A stretch of DNA of 64,000 bases from Pseudomonas orientalis (GCF_002934065.1 NZ_CP018049.1:866501-930500); one strand, 5' to 3'; counted from the stretch's first letter, positions 19,451 to 28,533 are shown. A program made the numbers and translations. The notes: generated by a model not told the origin, from the sequence alone.

Positions 19451-20365
19451 ATGAAGACCCCGCCACTTAATGCGGTAAAAGCGTTTGAAGCAGTCTCTCG
19501 GCATTTGAGTGTAACTAAGGCTGCAGTGGAGCTATGCGTCACTCAAGGGGCGGCCAGCCAGCAGATCAAAAATCTTGAAAACTACGTAAACTGCCCACTG
19601 TTCATCAGGGATGCCAAGGGCCTGACGCTGACTGACGCCGGACAGCGGCTCGCTGGCGTAGCGCAGAAAGCATTGGGCGAACTGGCCGCAGTCGCTGAAG
19701 AAATTATCGGTACTCAAAGAACCACACTTTCTATCTCCGCCCCGCCTTCTTTTGCCGTTAAGTGGCTCATTCCAAATTTAAACAAGTTTTACGAACAACA
19801 TGTGGATCTCAATGTTGTGATTGATGCGTCTTGCGAGGTGAGGAGTTTTCGCAGCGATGGTATCGATGCGTCAATCAGGTTCGGCAAGGGTGAGAATCCT
19901 CCACCCAACAGCACGGTGCTCGGCCGTTCGGATATTATTATTGTTGGAAGCCCTGCCTATATAAATAAATCACCAGCGATCAATCATTATGCCGATCTGT
20001 ATGATCATAAGTTAATCAGTTACGAATCAAAAACTGAAGACCACAGGAAGCTGCATAAAAGCTGGAGGGGCGTCTTCAGTGAGCTGGGTTTATCCCTGGA
20101 CCTCAGTAAGACTGCATTGATCTTTACTGAGGGGCATATGGCGTTAACGGCGGCCATTCATGGACAGGGATTGGCGTTGATAGAATCCATCCTGGTCGAA
20201 CATGAATTGCGCAGCGGTCAGTTGGAAAAAGTCCTGGGGACTCGCTTTCCCGGCGATAATTGCTATACCTTCCTGAAACCTGAGTACTCTCAGAAAATGC
20301 AGGCGCTGGACAAGTTTGAGGCTTGGTTGACTCGTTCACTCGCCGGATCGCTAAGAAGCTTATAA
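19451..20365 (+). CDS. LysR-family regulator (GcvA-like)
   Basis: This is a 304-aa activator-type protein. The N-terminal winged helix (LNAVKAFEAVSRHLSVTKAAVELCVTQGAASQQIKNLE region, residues 5-60) is of the GcvA/AmpR subgroup, and the C-terminal effector domain contains VDLNVVIDAS and SDGIDASIRFGKG. The ATG at 19451 gives MKTPPLNAVKAFEAV, the normal start; a GTG at 19418 is in frame but has no ribosome site. Its bases are visibly richer in A and T than the core genes around it, a sign of transfer. It likely controls the following ocd-like and exporter genes in response to an amino-acid-like ligand. Confidence 0.9.
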   Translation: MKTPPLNAVKAFEAVSRHLSVTKAAVELCVTQGAASQQIKNLENYVNCPLFIRDAKGLTLTDAGQRLAGVAQKALGELAAVAEEIIGTQRTTLSISAPPSFAVKWLIPNLNKFYEQHVDLNVVIDASCEVRSFRSDGIDASIRFGKGENPPPNSTVLGRSDIIIVGSPAYINKSPAINHYADLYDHKLISYESKTEDHRKLHKSWRGVFSELGLSLDLSKTALIFTEGHMALTAAIHGQGLALIESILVEHELRSGQLEKVLGTRFPGDNCYTFLKPEYSQKMQALDKFEAWLTRSLAGSLRSL

Positions 20366-20694
20366 AGCCTGGCCTGTAGCGCTGGGTATTGGCCGCCCGG
20401 GTCGCTGCTGTTTGCCGTTTAGTAAATCTAATGCCCCCTGAAGAAATACTCCATCGACTCTGTTTCACGAGTCTCGTATTTTTGAAACAGGCGTAGGCTT
20501 GATTAAATAGCCTTTGACTTACCTCCGTGATCGCCTGAATCAAGTTGCGGCAGCAGTGTGCGGGTGTTCATGCCTTATACGCACATTCCTCTATTTAAAA
20601 ATAACGTGCGGCGGTTCCGTCGAATCAATAAATAAACAGCATTTGGCGCCCGCCTAGTTCTGAATCAACTCTCCAAACCCATAGGAGCGACACC
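20366..20694. other. Intergenic region with nested palindrome ahead of the ocd-like gene
   Basis: This 329-base gap holds an inverted repeat CTGTTTCA (20460-20467) / TGAAACAG (20483-20490), with a smaller palindrome ACGAG-T-CTCGT inside it. It may be the end of the LysR transcript or a regulator site for the next operon. AGGAG (20683-20687) is the ribosome site for the next gene. No gene was seen. Confidence 0.5.
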
Positions 20695-21807
20695 GTGGCA
20701 CAACGAGCAACCATTATCCTCTCGGAGGAAAATATCGGTGAAATCGCCGCCGCAGTCGGCCTCGACACTTTAATGGACGAAACGATTGCCAGGTTACGTC
20801 AGGCACTGACGCTTTTTGGTAATGGTGAAGTGGAGATCCAACCGCGTACCGGGTTTGTCTATGAAACGCCGGAAATGGGCCTGATTGAATTCATGCCCGC
20901 TTACCGACGCGATAAGAACGTTGCGCTCAAGGTGGTTGGCTACCATCCGGGGAATCCCTTCAATCGCGGCATGCCAACAGTCATGGCGACCAACTCCTTA
21001 TACGACGTCACGGACGGCCACCTTATCGCTGTGGTTGACGGCGTATTCGCGACAGCGGTGCGGACGGGGGCCTCATCGGCCGTTGCGTCAAAACTGCTGG
21101 CTCATCCTGAAAGTAAAACGCTGGGGCTGATCGGCGCCGGTGCCATGGCCGTGACCCAGGCCCATGCGCTCAGCCGAATCTATAACTTCGATGCGGTGCT
21201 GGTACACGATATCGATCCGGCCGTTGAAGCTACATTCGCCAAGCGGGTCGCGGCCTTGGGAATTACGCCAACCATTGTTTCCAAGGAAACAGTACTGGCG
21301 CAGTCCGACATTATTTGCGTGGCGACCTCCATCGGGCTTGATGCTGGCCCGGTTCTTCACGCAGGTGGGATGAAACCGCATGTGCATATCAATGCGGTGG
21401 GTGCCGACACGCCAAGAAAGTATGAGTTATCAACGCAATTGCTGAAGAGCTCGTTTCTGGTTCCTGATTATCTGGAACAGGCGTTGAATGAGGGTGAGTG
21501 CCAGCAATTGAGCGAAGAAGAATACGGTTGTATCGGTCCTGAGTTACACAAGATCGTCAAGGCGCCCCAGGACTATGTGCAGTATCAGATGAAGCCGACC
21601 ATTTTCGACAGCACCGGCGTTTCATTGGCCGATCAGATCATGACTGAAGTCTTGATTGACCAGGCGCAGGCGCTCGGGCTGGGCCAGCATATTCTGATTG
21701 AAGCAGGTTGTGATGATCCTATGAACCCTTACCGCTTTTCGAATTTCACCCACGGACTGCACGTGGTTGAAAGCGCAGCATCCGATCGTTCCATAAAGTC
21801 AGCGTGA
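20695..21807 (+). CDS. Ornithine cyclodeaminase/mu-crystallin family protein
   Basis: This 370-aa NAD(P)-dependent protein resembles the ornithine cyclodeaminase of P. putida, which turns L-ornithine into L-proline and ammonia. The family also includes amino-acid dehydrogenases, imine reductases and SbnB-like siderophore enzymes. The dinucleotide motif LGLIGAGAMAVTQAHAL is at about residue 143, and HINAVGADTPRKYEL near residue 237 keeps the aspartate that is catalytic in OCD. It starts at GTG with AGGAG 7 bases ahead. It runs into the DMT exporter gene, so the enzyme product may be exported. The true substrate is unknown; lack of arginine-degradation genes nearby argues against simple ornithine catabolism. 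Confidence 0.87.
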   Translation: MAQRATIILSEENIGEIAAAVGLDTLMDETIARLRQALTLFGNGEVEIQPRTGFVYETPEMGLIEFMPAYRRDKNVALKVVGYHPGNPFNRGMPTVMATNSLYDVTDGHLIAVVDGVFATAVRTGASSAVASKLLAHPESKTLGLIGAGAMAVTQAHALSRIYNFDAVLVHDIDPAVEATFAKRVAALGITPTIVSKETVLAQSDIICVATSIGLDAGPVLHAGGMKPHVHINAVGADTPRKYELSTQLLKSSFLVPDYLEQALNEGECQQLSEEEYGCIGPELHKIVKAPQDYVQYQMKPTIFDSTGVSLADQIMTEVLIDQAQALGLGQHILIEAGCDDPMNPYRFSNFTHGLHVVESAASDRSIKSA

Positions 21808-21824
21808 GTGAAAAAGGACAGGCC

Positions 21825-22715
21825 ATGAGCAGCGTGCATGCAGTTGATCGAAAAACGCTTTACGTCGCCGTCTGCTTTGGGCTTCTGTCAGCGTTCATCT
21901 GGGGCGCCTGGCCTGTCCTTTCCCGTTTTGGTGTGCAAAAAACGCTGTCGGCTTATGACATAGCCGCCCTGCGTTTCATGGTGGCCGGGTTGATTCTGTT
22001 GCCTTTTGTCCTGAAGAGAGGAACCGGAACCCTTGGTTTGCCGAAGACGTTGGTTCTTACGGTGGGCCAGGGTATTCCCCACGTACTGCTTGGCATCATC
22101 GGACTGGCTTATGCGCCAGCCGGGCATGCCGGTGTGCTTATTCCCAGTGCGATGATTGCGGTTTCCACCCTGGGAGGCTGGTTCATACTGCGCGACCGAC
22201 CAGAGAAAGCCGTACTGATCGGAATTCTGGTTGTCATGGGCGGGGCTGCTCTCTCGGGCTGGCGCAGTATGACCGACAGTGGAGGGCAGGTCTGGCTGGG
22301 GGATCTGTTGTTCATCGCGGCCGGCGCGTTATGGGGGATCTATACCATTGCCTCACGCGCATGGGAGGTAGATGCCTTCCAGGCCACGGCGCTGGTGTCC
22401 GTCGTCTCCATGCTGCTGTATCTACCCCTGTACTTCCTGTGGGGAACGCCGGGCATCCTGGCTGCCCCGCTGTCCGAAATCGTTTTCCAGGGGCTGTTTC
22501 AAGGCGTGTTTGCGGCAATTGTCGCGCTGCTGTTCTATACCAAGGCCGTGACCGTGTTGGGCGCCACACGCGGCTCTATTTTCGGTGGGCTGGTGCCGTG
22601 CATCGCCAGTGTGCTGGGAATCTTCGTCCTTTGCGAAGTGCCCAGCTCACTTGAAGTCGCCGGCGTAATCCTGGCCAGCGCAGGGATGATCTACGTCTTC
22701 GGGTATCGGAAATAA
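21825..22715 (+). CDS. EamA/DMT-family transporter (metabolite exporter)
   Basis: This is a 296-aa inner-membrane protein with two EamA repeats and about ten hydrophobic segments (LLSAFIWGAWPVLSRFG opening, DLLFIAAGALWGIYTIASRAWE at the second repeat). Proteins of this class export amino acids and related metabolites, or take up small solutes. The ATG at 21825 was chosen because AAGGA lies 6-8 bases ahead; a GTG at 21804 overlaps the stop of the ocd-like gene. It is cotranscribed with that gene and convergent with the desaturase, 38 bases away. Confidence 0.9.
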   Translation: MSSVHAVDRKTLYVAVCFGLLSAFIWGAWPVLSRFGVQKTLSAYDIAALRFMVAGLILLPFVLKRGTGTLGLPKTLVLTVGQGIPHVLLGIIGLAYAPAGHAGVLIPSAMIAVSTLGGWFILRDRPEKAVLIGILVVMGGAALSGWRSMTDSGGQVWLGDLLFIAAGALWGIYTIASRAWEVDAFQATALVSVVSMLLYLPLYFLWGTPGILAAPLSEIVFQGLFQGVFAAIVALLFYTKAVTVLGATRGSIFGGLVPCIASVLGIFVLCEVPSSLEVAGVILASAGMIYVFGYRK

Positions 22716-22753
22716 CCGGTGTTTCAAGCGACGCCGTCAGCCAGAACGAGCTG

Positions 22754-23752
22754 TCATTGACTGGCGCGGTTGAATGGCTTGAGCTCGCCGGACATGACTT
22801 TGCGATAGAACGTCCAGTAATCCGGCTCGATAACTTCCATGCTTGACCGAGTGCAGTCATGTAGGGTCTGGCAACGGCCCATGGGCACGCTCGCCAGGCT
22901 ATGGTGTGCGGTGTGCAGGTTGTTTGCGTTTGTATACCAACGGGCCAGCCAGGATGCCTCGATGCTTCGGGTATTCCTGTTGAAGTTCGGTTCGGTGTAG
23001 GCATCGAGGCCGAAATGTTCCGGCAGCTCTATCAGGTAATGGGCGGGTTCCGCGATCAATACCATCGGGATGAGCCAGGCCAGTACAAAAAACCATGAAC
23101 CGGACCATAACGAGAATGCGACAGCCGCAGCGACAATAAAAAAATACGCGCAATATTCCTGCCTCGTATGCTTTTGCGCTTTGCTGTCTTCCATATCCTG
23201 CAGTTTGGCTCCAGTGAGGCTTTTAAACATGAGCGCGCCCACGCGAATGAACCTGCCTGGATTGATGGCGGCACTTGCCAGCTTCCAGGGGCTGTCCATG
23301 CCTTTTTCCGGGTAGTTGAAAAACTCACTGTTGTGTGGCGTGCCCAGATGCCGGTGATGACGAAGATGATGGTATTTATAGTGGGAGAAAGCGTTAAGCA
23401 TGAACAGACCGCAGATAAATCCCAACCCCCGATTCAACCGTTGTGATTTAAAGGCGTGTCCATGCAGCAGTTCATGTTGTAGCTCGGTAAAGTGAGCGTA
23501 AATCAATCCCAGGATGATCATGCTTAAGGTTGTGGCATACCAGGGCAGATCAATCGCGCCCAGTGCTTCGAGTAATAGTGGTGTCATGGCGACTGCAATA
23601 ATCAGAGCCGCGTTGAGATAAATAAGCGAAGTGCGTACCGGTGTTCGCTTTATCAGTGTGTTTTTTAAATGCGCATCAAGTTTCGCTGCGCCGCGGTCAC
23701 TCGCTGCCACGTGTTTATCGATCAAAAGCGGGTAAGTAATGCTGTCTGTCAT
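22754..23752 (-). CDS. Membrane fatty-acid-desaturase-family protein (diiron)
   Basis: This 332-aa integral membrane protein has the three histidine boxes of the desaturase superfamily: HELLHGH (near residue 93), HHLRHHRH (near residue 128) and HTAHH (near residue 282), which bind two irons. Several membrane segments lie between them. Members desaturate or hydroxylate acyl chains, but some act on amino-acid-derived molecules (RtxC, dihydrorhizobitoxine desaturase). Its place beside an OCD-family enzyme and an exporter makes the second kind of role attractive. No acyl carrier protein or lipid genes lie nearby. Substrate is inference. Confidence 0.88.
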   Translation of the reverse strand: MTDSITYPLLIDKHVAASDRGAAKLDAHLKNTLIKRTPVRTSLIYLNAALIIAVAMTPLLLEALGAIDLPWYATTLSMIILGLIYAHFTELQHELLHGHAFKSQRLNRGLGFICGLFMLNAFSHYKYHHLRHHRHLGTPHNSEFFNYPEKGMDSPWKLASAAINPGRFIRVGALMFKSLTGAKLQDMEDSKAQKHTRQEYCAYFFIVAAAVAFSLWSGSWFFVLAWLIPMVLIAEPAHYLIELPEHFGLDAYTEPNFNRNTRSIEASWLARWYTNANNLHTAHHSLASVPMGRCQTLHDCTRSSMEVIEPDYWTFYRKVMSGELKPFNRASQ

Positions 23753-24067
23753 AGATGTGCCCAGTACTCACAAGAGGCCTTGTTTTCCTGCTCCTTCGAT
23801 TGGTTTAAAAGTCCTCAAGGTTTTATTTGAAGGTGACAGCGGCTGCAATGCAGTAATACTACGGCTGGTATTAGTTTCTCTATCGATCAATCGCGCAATG
23901 CGCTGCAGGTTCTTTTCGCGTGTCAGCCTTTTAACGCGTTAACCGGCAACTCGAACGTTGGCGATGTAGACTGACTACCGGCAGTGACTCTGGAAGCGAG
24001 GCGTTATGCGCAGGATCAACACAGCCCGGCCAATGACAGGTCGCAAGGCGGTGAGGCAGGTGAAGCG
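23753..24067. other. Intergenic region, divergent, right edge of accessory block
   Basis: This 315-base gap is between the minus-strand desaturase and the plus-strand ECF-type gene. It holds a perfect 12-bp palindrome, TTAACGCGTTAA, at 23931-23942 that could be an operator. No gene with a ribosome site was seen. Confidence 0.5.
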
Positions 24068-24757
24068 GTGATCGGCGCGATGGTGTTGGCGCCACAAACG
24101 CTCGGCATCGGCTGGTTGCTGTATGCCCCGTTGGTGATCTGGGCGATTTTAAGTGCGCCCTGGGTCGAACTGTTTGCCGACCGACGGCGCCAGCATTTGC
24201 TGTTCGGCACGGTGTTCGCGCTGTTCATGTTGTGGCTGGTGCGGCGGGATTTCGATACGGGGGTGTCTTACCACTTTATCGGCATGACCGCGGTGACCCT
24301 GCTGCTGGATTGGCCGCTGGCAATCGTCGGTGGGTTTGTCGCGCAGTTGGGGTTGGTATGGCTGGGGCGTCAGGACCTCGCCGCCGTCGGCATCAATGGG
24401 CTGTTGCTGATTGGCCTCCCGGTACTCATCACTGAGCTTTGCGCGCTGCTCGTGGAACGGGCGCAACCGCGAAACCCCTTTGTGTATATTTATTTTTCCG
24501 GCTTTTTCGCCGCAGCGCTCTCGGCGTTGCTTTGCCTGCTGGTCGGCCTGGGGTTGCTGTGGTTCGATGGACGATTTGCGATGCCGCAATGGCTGGAGGA
24601 TTTTGTTGGCTACCTGTGGCTGATCATTTTTCCGGAAGCGTTTATCAACGGCATGATCATCAGTGCCCTGGTGGTGTTCTGCCCGGAGTGGCTGGAGACG
24701 TTCAACCGCACCCGCTACCTCTCGGTGCCCTGGAAGGACGACGATTCGCGGCGTTGA
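24068..24757 (+). CDS. Energy-coupling-factor type permease-like membrane protein
   Basis: This is a membrane protein of about 229 aa with roughly six hydrophobic segments (TLGIGWLLYAPLVIWAIL, HLLFGTVFALFMLW, GLLLIGLPVLITEL, FFAAALSALLCLLVGLGLLWF, FPEAFINGMIISALVVFC). It resembles the CbiM-like 'energy-coupling factor ABC transporter permease' of Pseudomonas, a conserved gene next to yacG, but no partner ATPase lies nearby. The start is uncertain: GTG 24068 has AGGTGA ahead of it, ATG 24080 gives four residues less, and the frame is open back to 23984. The last 8 residues are charged and cytoplasmic. Confidence 0.72.
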   Translation: MIGAMVLAPQTLGIGWLLYAPLVIWAILSAPWVELFADRRRQHLLFGTVFALFMLWLVRRDFDTGVSYHFIGMTAVTLLLDWPLAIVGGFVAQLGLVWLGRQDLAAVGINGLLLIGLPVLITELCALLVERAQPRNPFVYIYFSGFFAAALSALLCLLVGLGLLWFDGRFAMPQWLEDFVGYLWLIIFPEAFINGMIISALVVFCPEWLETFNRTRYLSVPWKDDDSRR

Positions 24758-24820
24758 TCCAGGTCAAAAGGCAGATGACCGCACAGGCCCATGCTCTGCG
24801 AAATTTCAGGAGCGCCAATC

Positions 24821-25036
24821 ATGAGTGTGTACGAATGGGCACGGCAGGAGTTGCGTAGAAGCCAGGATGCGGCGCAGGAAATCGGCTTTGATCCGGGCTT
24901 GACCCTGCGCGCCATGCTCAGCGCAGTGGTGCAGCAAAGCAAGGGCGTGCGCAGTTTTGAAGACCTGGCCGACGAGTTGCAATACCTTGCGGAAAACCTC
25001 GACGACCAACAGGAATACGCCTTTATGCGGCCTTAG
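24821..25036 (+). CDS. Conserved small protein of unknown function
   Basis: This 71-aa soluble protein begins [25 protein letters not shown] and ends in [18 protein letters not shown] lies 8 bases ahead of the ATG at 24821. No domain is recognised; a homologue is expected beside yacG in other Pseudomonas, as in P. aeruginosa. Its 3' end overlaps yacG (opposite strand) by 4 bp. Confidence 0.75.
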   Translation: MSVYEWARQELRRSQDAAQEIGFDPGLTLRAMLSAVVQQSKGVRSFEDLADELQYLAENLDDQQEYAFMRP

Positions 25037-25233
25037 TGGCGCGGCGGCAGGTCTTCGGAAAACAACTCGTCTTCGGCGTCCGGGGCCACCGGGATCTTGT
25101 GTTCTTCAGCGGCCCAGGCACCCAGGTCGATGAGTTTGCAACGGTCCGAGCAGAACGGTCGGTTGAGGTTGGTCGCTTTCCATTCCACGGGCGCACCGCA
25201 GGTTGGGCAATCGACGGTCAAGGGCTGGCTCAT
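25033..25233 (-). CDS. yacG: DNA gyrase inhibitor YacG
   Basis: This is a 66-aa zinc-binding protein that binds GyrB and blocks its DNA binding. The four zinc ligands are visible as CPTCGAPV near residue 9 and [15 protein letters not shown] near residue 28. The charged C-terminal tail ([15 protein letters not shown]) is typical. The ATG at 25233 overlaps the coaE stop by 4 bases. Confidence 0.95.
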   Translation of the reverse strand: MSQPLTVDCPTCGAPVEWKATNLNRPFCSDRCKLIDLGAWAAEEHKIPVAPDAEDELFSEDLPPRH

Positions 25234-25853
25234 GATCGGCCTCCACGCAAAGTAAGATAAAAGTGGTGCAGTCGCTCAACCTCGCCGTGCAGCCAGGCAA
25301 GGTCCTGGTCATTGACCAGTACGTCATCGGCATGGTTCAGGCGGTCTTCGCGGCTCGACTGGGCCTTGAGAATGGCCTGCACCTGTTGCTCGCTGATGCC
25401 GTCGCGCTGCAGGGTACGCTGAATCTGCAGCGTTTGCGGCACGTCGATCACCAGGATGCGCTGGGCCATGCTGTATTGGCCGGATTCGATCAGTAGCGGT
25501 GAGACCAGAATCGCGTAAGGCGACTGGGCGCGTGCCAGGTGATCGCGAATTTCGTCAGCGATCAGCGGGTGCAACAGGCCTTCGAGCCAGCGACGTTCTT
25601 CGTGTACTTCAAAAATCAATTTGCGCAACGCGGCGCGGTCCAGTTGGCCGTCTGCCTGCAGCACACCGCTGCCGAAATGCTCGGCAATGCGCGCCAGCGC
25701 CGGCCGGCCGGGCTCGACCACCCAGCGGGCGGCGTGATCGGCGTCGACCAGGTCGACACCCAGCTTTGTGAAGTGCTCGGCCGCAGCGCTTTTACCGCTG
25801 CCGATACCGCCTGTGAGGCCGAGAATCCAGGGTGTTGCAACAGGAGTGGTCAT
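25230..25853 (-). CDS. coaE: Dephospho-CoA kinase
   Basis: This 207-aa kinase catalyses the final step of coenzyme A synthesis, phosphorylating dephospho-CoA. The P-loop [17 protein letters not shown] is at the N-terminus, then [13 protein letters not shown] and the lid region [20 protein letters not shown]. The ATG at 25853 gives [16 protein letters not shown]; the frame stays open upstream, inside pilD, but those codons belong to that gene's other frame. The start overlaps the pilD stop as ATGA. Order pilD-coaE-yacG is common in Pseudomonas. Confidence 0.96.
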   Translation of the reverse strand: MTTPVATPWILGLTGGIGSGKSAAAEHFTKLGVDLVDADHAARWVVEPGRPALARIAEHFGSGVLQADGQLDRAALRKLIFEVHEERRWLEGLLHPLIADEIRDHLARAQSPYAILVSPLLIESGQYSMAQRILVIDVPQTLQIQRTLQRDGISEQQVQAILKAQSSREDRLNHADDVLVNDQDLAWLHGEVERLHHFYLTLRGGRS

Positions 25854-26716
25854 CTGAAACCGACAGACTGCAAATAGAAGTCGGTTATTTGACCACCCCA
25901 GAGCAATGCAATCCAGCCGGCAATTGCCAGGCAGGGTCCAAATGGCATCGGTGCCGACATGTGCGCCTTGCGCCAGCGCATCAGCAGCAGCCCGACAAAC
26001 ACCCCGAGCACTGACGCCATCAGCAGCGTTATCGGCAGTATCTGCCAGCCGCCCCAGGCACCTAGCAGCGCCAATAGCTTGAAATCGCCATGGCCCATGC
26101 CATCCTTGCCGGTGACCAGCTTGAACAGCCAGAACACGCTCCACAGGCTCATGTAGCCCAGCACCGCGCCCCATAACGCATCGGGCAATGTTACGAGCAG
26201 GCCCAGACTGTTGAGGACAAGCCCCAACCATAGCAACGGCAGCACCATGGCATCCGGCAGCAGTTGGTGATCCACATCGATCAGGCTCATGCCCAGCAAC
26301 CCCCAACTCAGCAGCATCACCGCGCCGGCCTGCCAGCCAAAGCCGAAGTGCCAGGCGACGATGGCGGATATCAGCGCACAGGTCAGTTCGGTGAGGGGAT
26401 AGCGTGCGCTGATGGTTGCACGGCAATGGGAGCAACGCCCCTTGAGCATCAGGTAGCTGAGCAGGGGGATATTTTCCCAGGGGCGAATCGGCTGGTCGCA
26501 GCGCGGGCAGCACGAATTCGGGCGCATCAAGTTATAAACCGGCTCCGCTGGCGCGGCGGGCAGGCCGAGGATCTCATGGGCCTGTGCGCGCCATTCCCGC
26601 TCAAGCATTTTGGGCAGGCGCCATGCCAGCACATTGAGAAAACTGCCAACAATCAGGCCCAGCACCAGCGCCATGCCGACAAACGCCCAGGGCTGCTCGC
26701 CCAGCAACGCGCTCAA
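25850..26716 (-). CDS. pilD: Prepilin peptidase / N-methyltransferase PilD
   Basis: This is a 288-aa inner-membrane aspartyl protease that cuts the short leader of type IV pilins and type II secretion pseudopilins and methylates the new N-terminus. The two paired-cysteine motifs of the cytoplasmic N-terminal domain are visible (CCPRC and CSHC, residues 69-101), as are the catalytic aspartates in [11 protein letters not shown] and [18 protein letters not shown]. Seven or eight membrane segments follow. It overlaps pilC by 4 bases (ATGA). Its substrates here would include PilA, PilE, PilV, PilW, PilX and the FimT-like protein. Confidence 0.95.
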   Translation of the reverse strand: MSALLGEQPWAFVGMALVLGLIVGSFLNVLAWRLPKMLEREWRAQAHEILGLPAAPAEPVYNLMRPNSCCPRCDQPIRPWENIPLLSYLMLKGRCSHCRATISARYPLTELTCALISAIVAWHFGFGWQAGAVMLLSWGLLGMSLIDVDHQLLPDAMVLPLLWLGLVLNSLGLLVTLPDALWGAVLGYMSLWSVFWLFKLVTGKDGMGHGDFKLLALLGAWGGWQILPITLLMASVLGVFVGLLLMRWRKAHMSAPMPFGPCLAIAGWIALLWGGQITDFYLQSVGFR

Positions 26717-27921
26717 AATGCCGAACCCAGTTGAAACACCGGTAGGTACATTGCAATCACCAGCGCACCGACGATGCTCCCCAGCACCACCATGATCAGC
26801 GGTTCCATCAAGCTGGTGAGGTTATCGACGAGAGTCTCTACGTCGGCCTCGTAATGATTTGCGACCTTTTCCAGCATGTGGTCCAGGGTGCCGGACTCTT
26901 CGCCGATTGCCGTCATCTGGATCGCCACGCCTGGAAACAGGCCGCTGGCGGCCATGGATTGATTCAACTGCATGCCTGTAGATACGTCGTGGCGCATATG
27001 TTCGATTGCCTGTTTGAAAGGGCCATTACCGACGGCGCCGGCCACTGAGCCCAGCGCCTGCACCAGCGGGACACCTGCCGCAAAGGTGGTTGCAAGCGTG
27101 CGGGCGTAGCGGGCGACGGCAGCTTTGTTCAATAGTTTGCCTGCCAGGGGGGCTTTCAACAAACCCGCTTCCAGTCGATAGCGAAAAACCGCAGAAACAC
27201 GATAGGCGTGGCGCAGCCCGCCAATGGCTGCGCCCAGGCCCAGGGCCAGTATCCACCAGGCCTGTTGCAGAAAATCGGAGAGGGCAATGACCCCCAGGGT
27301 AAAACCGGGCAATTGGCTGTCGGCTCCGGCGAACAGGTTCTGGAACCGCGGCACCACGTGTATCAACAACACTGCGCTGACCAGGCCGGCCACCACCAGC
27401 ACTGCAAGAGGATAGGTCATGGCTTTCCTGATCCTGGTCTTGAGCTGTTGGTTTTTCTCCAACTGAATGGCCACGCGCTCCAGCAGTGTTTCCAGGGCAC
27501 CGGCCTGTTCACCGGCGGCAACCAGGTGACAGTAAAGGTCATCGAAGTAACGGGGGTGTTGGCGCAGCGTGCTGGCCAGGCTGTTACCGGCGGCGATGTG
27601 TTGTTTCAGACCCGTTACCAGCTTGCGCAGTGGGCGGTTTTCGACGCCTTCGCTGATGATGTCGAAGGCTTGCAGCAGCGGAATGCCCGCCTTCAACAGC
27701 GTCGCCAACTGGCGGGTGAACAGCGCGATGTCCGCCGGCAGTATCGGCGCCGCCAGGCTTGGCAGGCCTGGCGATTGCCTGCGTACACGCACGGGGCAGA
27801 TCCCCTGCTCGCGTAGTCGTGCCTTGACCCGCGCAAGGTCATGCCCCGCGATTTTCCCGCATACCCTGCGGCCTTTGTGGTTGATGCCTTGCCAGGCGTA
27901 GATCGTCGAGCTGTCGTTCAT
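26713..27921 (-). CDS. pilC: Type IV pilus inner-membrane platform protein PilC
   Basis: This 402-aa protein anchors the assembly ATPase to the membrane during pilus assembly. It has two T2SSF domains (residues about 65-190 and 268-390), each with a hydrophobic C-terminal pair, and the sequence FTRQLATLLKAGIPLLQAFDI opens the first. The start ATG at 27921 gives MNDSSTIYAWQGINHKGRRVCG; upstream in-frame codons lack a ribosome site. pilB, which precedes pilC in P. aeruginosa, is not here; the divergent pilA is 198 bases away. Confidence 0.93.
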   Translation of the reverse strand: MNDSSTIYAWQGINHKGRRVCGKIAGHDLARVKARLREQGICPVRVRRQSPGLPSLAAPILPADIALFTRQLATLLKAGIPLLQAFDIISEGVENRPLRKLVTGLKQHIAAGNSLASTLRQHPRYFDDLYCHLVAAGEQAGALETLLERVAIQLEKNQQLKTRIRKAMTYPLAVLVVAGLVSAVLLIHVVPRFQNLFAGADSQLPGFTLGVIALSDFLQQAWWILALGLGAAIGGLRHAYRVSAVFRYRLEAGLLKAPLAGKLLNKAAVARYARTLATTFAAGVPLVQALGSVAGAVGNGPFKQAIEHMRHDVSTGMQLNQSMAASGLFPGVAIQMTAIGEESGTLDHMLEKVANHYEADVETLVDNLTSLMEPLIMVVLGSIVGALVIAMYLPVFQLGSAF

Positions 27922-28119
27922 GTCGCGTCCGCACATGCAGATTGAGAATTTACAGCTTAGCCAGCGGGCGGATACAGGCAGGCTGGCGTCGGGCGATAAA
28001 ATGTCAAATTGTGCTTCTGGCATGCGATTGACCGCGCCGGGATGAGTACACTGGCGCGGCTGCACACTACGGGGCGCAGGACGCGCCTTGTCATGGTTCT
28101 ATTCTGGAGAGTGAAAGTG

Positions 28120-28533
28120 ATGCGTCAGAAAGGCTTTACCTTGATCGAGTTGTTGATCGTCGTGGCAATCATCGGCATTTTGGCCACGATTGGCTTGCCC
28201 ATGTATACCAAGCACCAGGCCAAGGCCAAGTTCACGGCGGGGTTGGCTGAAATCAGCGCATTGAAGGCCGGCTACGAAGATGTCATCAACCAGGGCGCAG
28301 TGCCCACGGTGTCGTCGATAGGCGGCAAGAGCCCCACCGCCAATTGCAAGATCGATGTGACAGGCGATGTCGCCACGGGCAGCGGCTCCATCAGCTGTGA
28401 AATCCTCGATGCGCCTGCGCCCGTGTTGGGCAAGACCATCACCCTGACGCGCAGCGCCACCAGTGGCTGGACCTGCGCAACCACGGCCGAAGCGCAATAC
28501 GTCGCCAAGGGGTGTGGCGCCAACGGCGCATGA
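28120..28533 (+). CDS. pilA: Type IV pilus major pilin PilA
   Basis: This is a 137-aa pilin with a five-residue leader MRQKG and mature start FTLIELLIVVAIIGILATIGLPMY, the classic type IVa pilin helix with glutamate at position 5. The C-terminal domain has four cysteines (NCKID, SCEIL, WTCAT, GCGAN), the last two forming the expected D-loop disulfide. GGAGAG lies 8 bases ahead of the ATG. It is divergent from pilC and precedes tRNA-Thr, as in P. aeruginosa. No -24/-12 sigma-54 site was found ahead of it, and pilSR are missing from their usual place. Confidence 0.95.
   Translation: MRQKGFTLIELLIVVAIIGILATIGLPMYTKHQAKAKFTAGLAEISALKAGYEDVINQGAVPTVSSIGGKSPTANCKIDVTGDVATGSGSISCEILDAPAPVLGKTITLTRSATSGWTCATTAEAQYVAKGCGANGA

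Noticed and set aside
23739..23942. 67-codon plus-strand frame after the desaturase
   Set aside because: No ribosome site or domain, and it starts inside the opposite gene.
28009..28119. Sigma-54 (-24/-12) promoter before pilA
   Set aside because: TGGCATGCGATTGA and TGGCGCGGCTGCA resemble it, but neither has GG and GC at the needed 10-base spacing.
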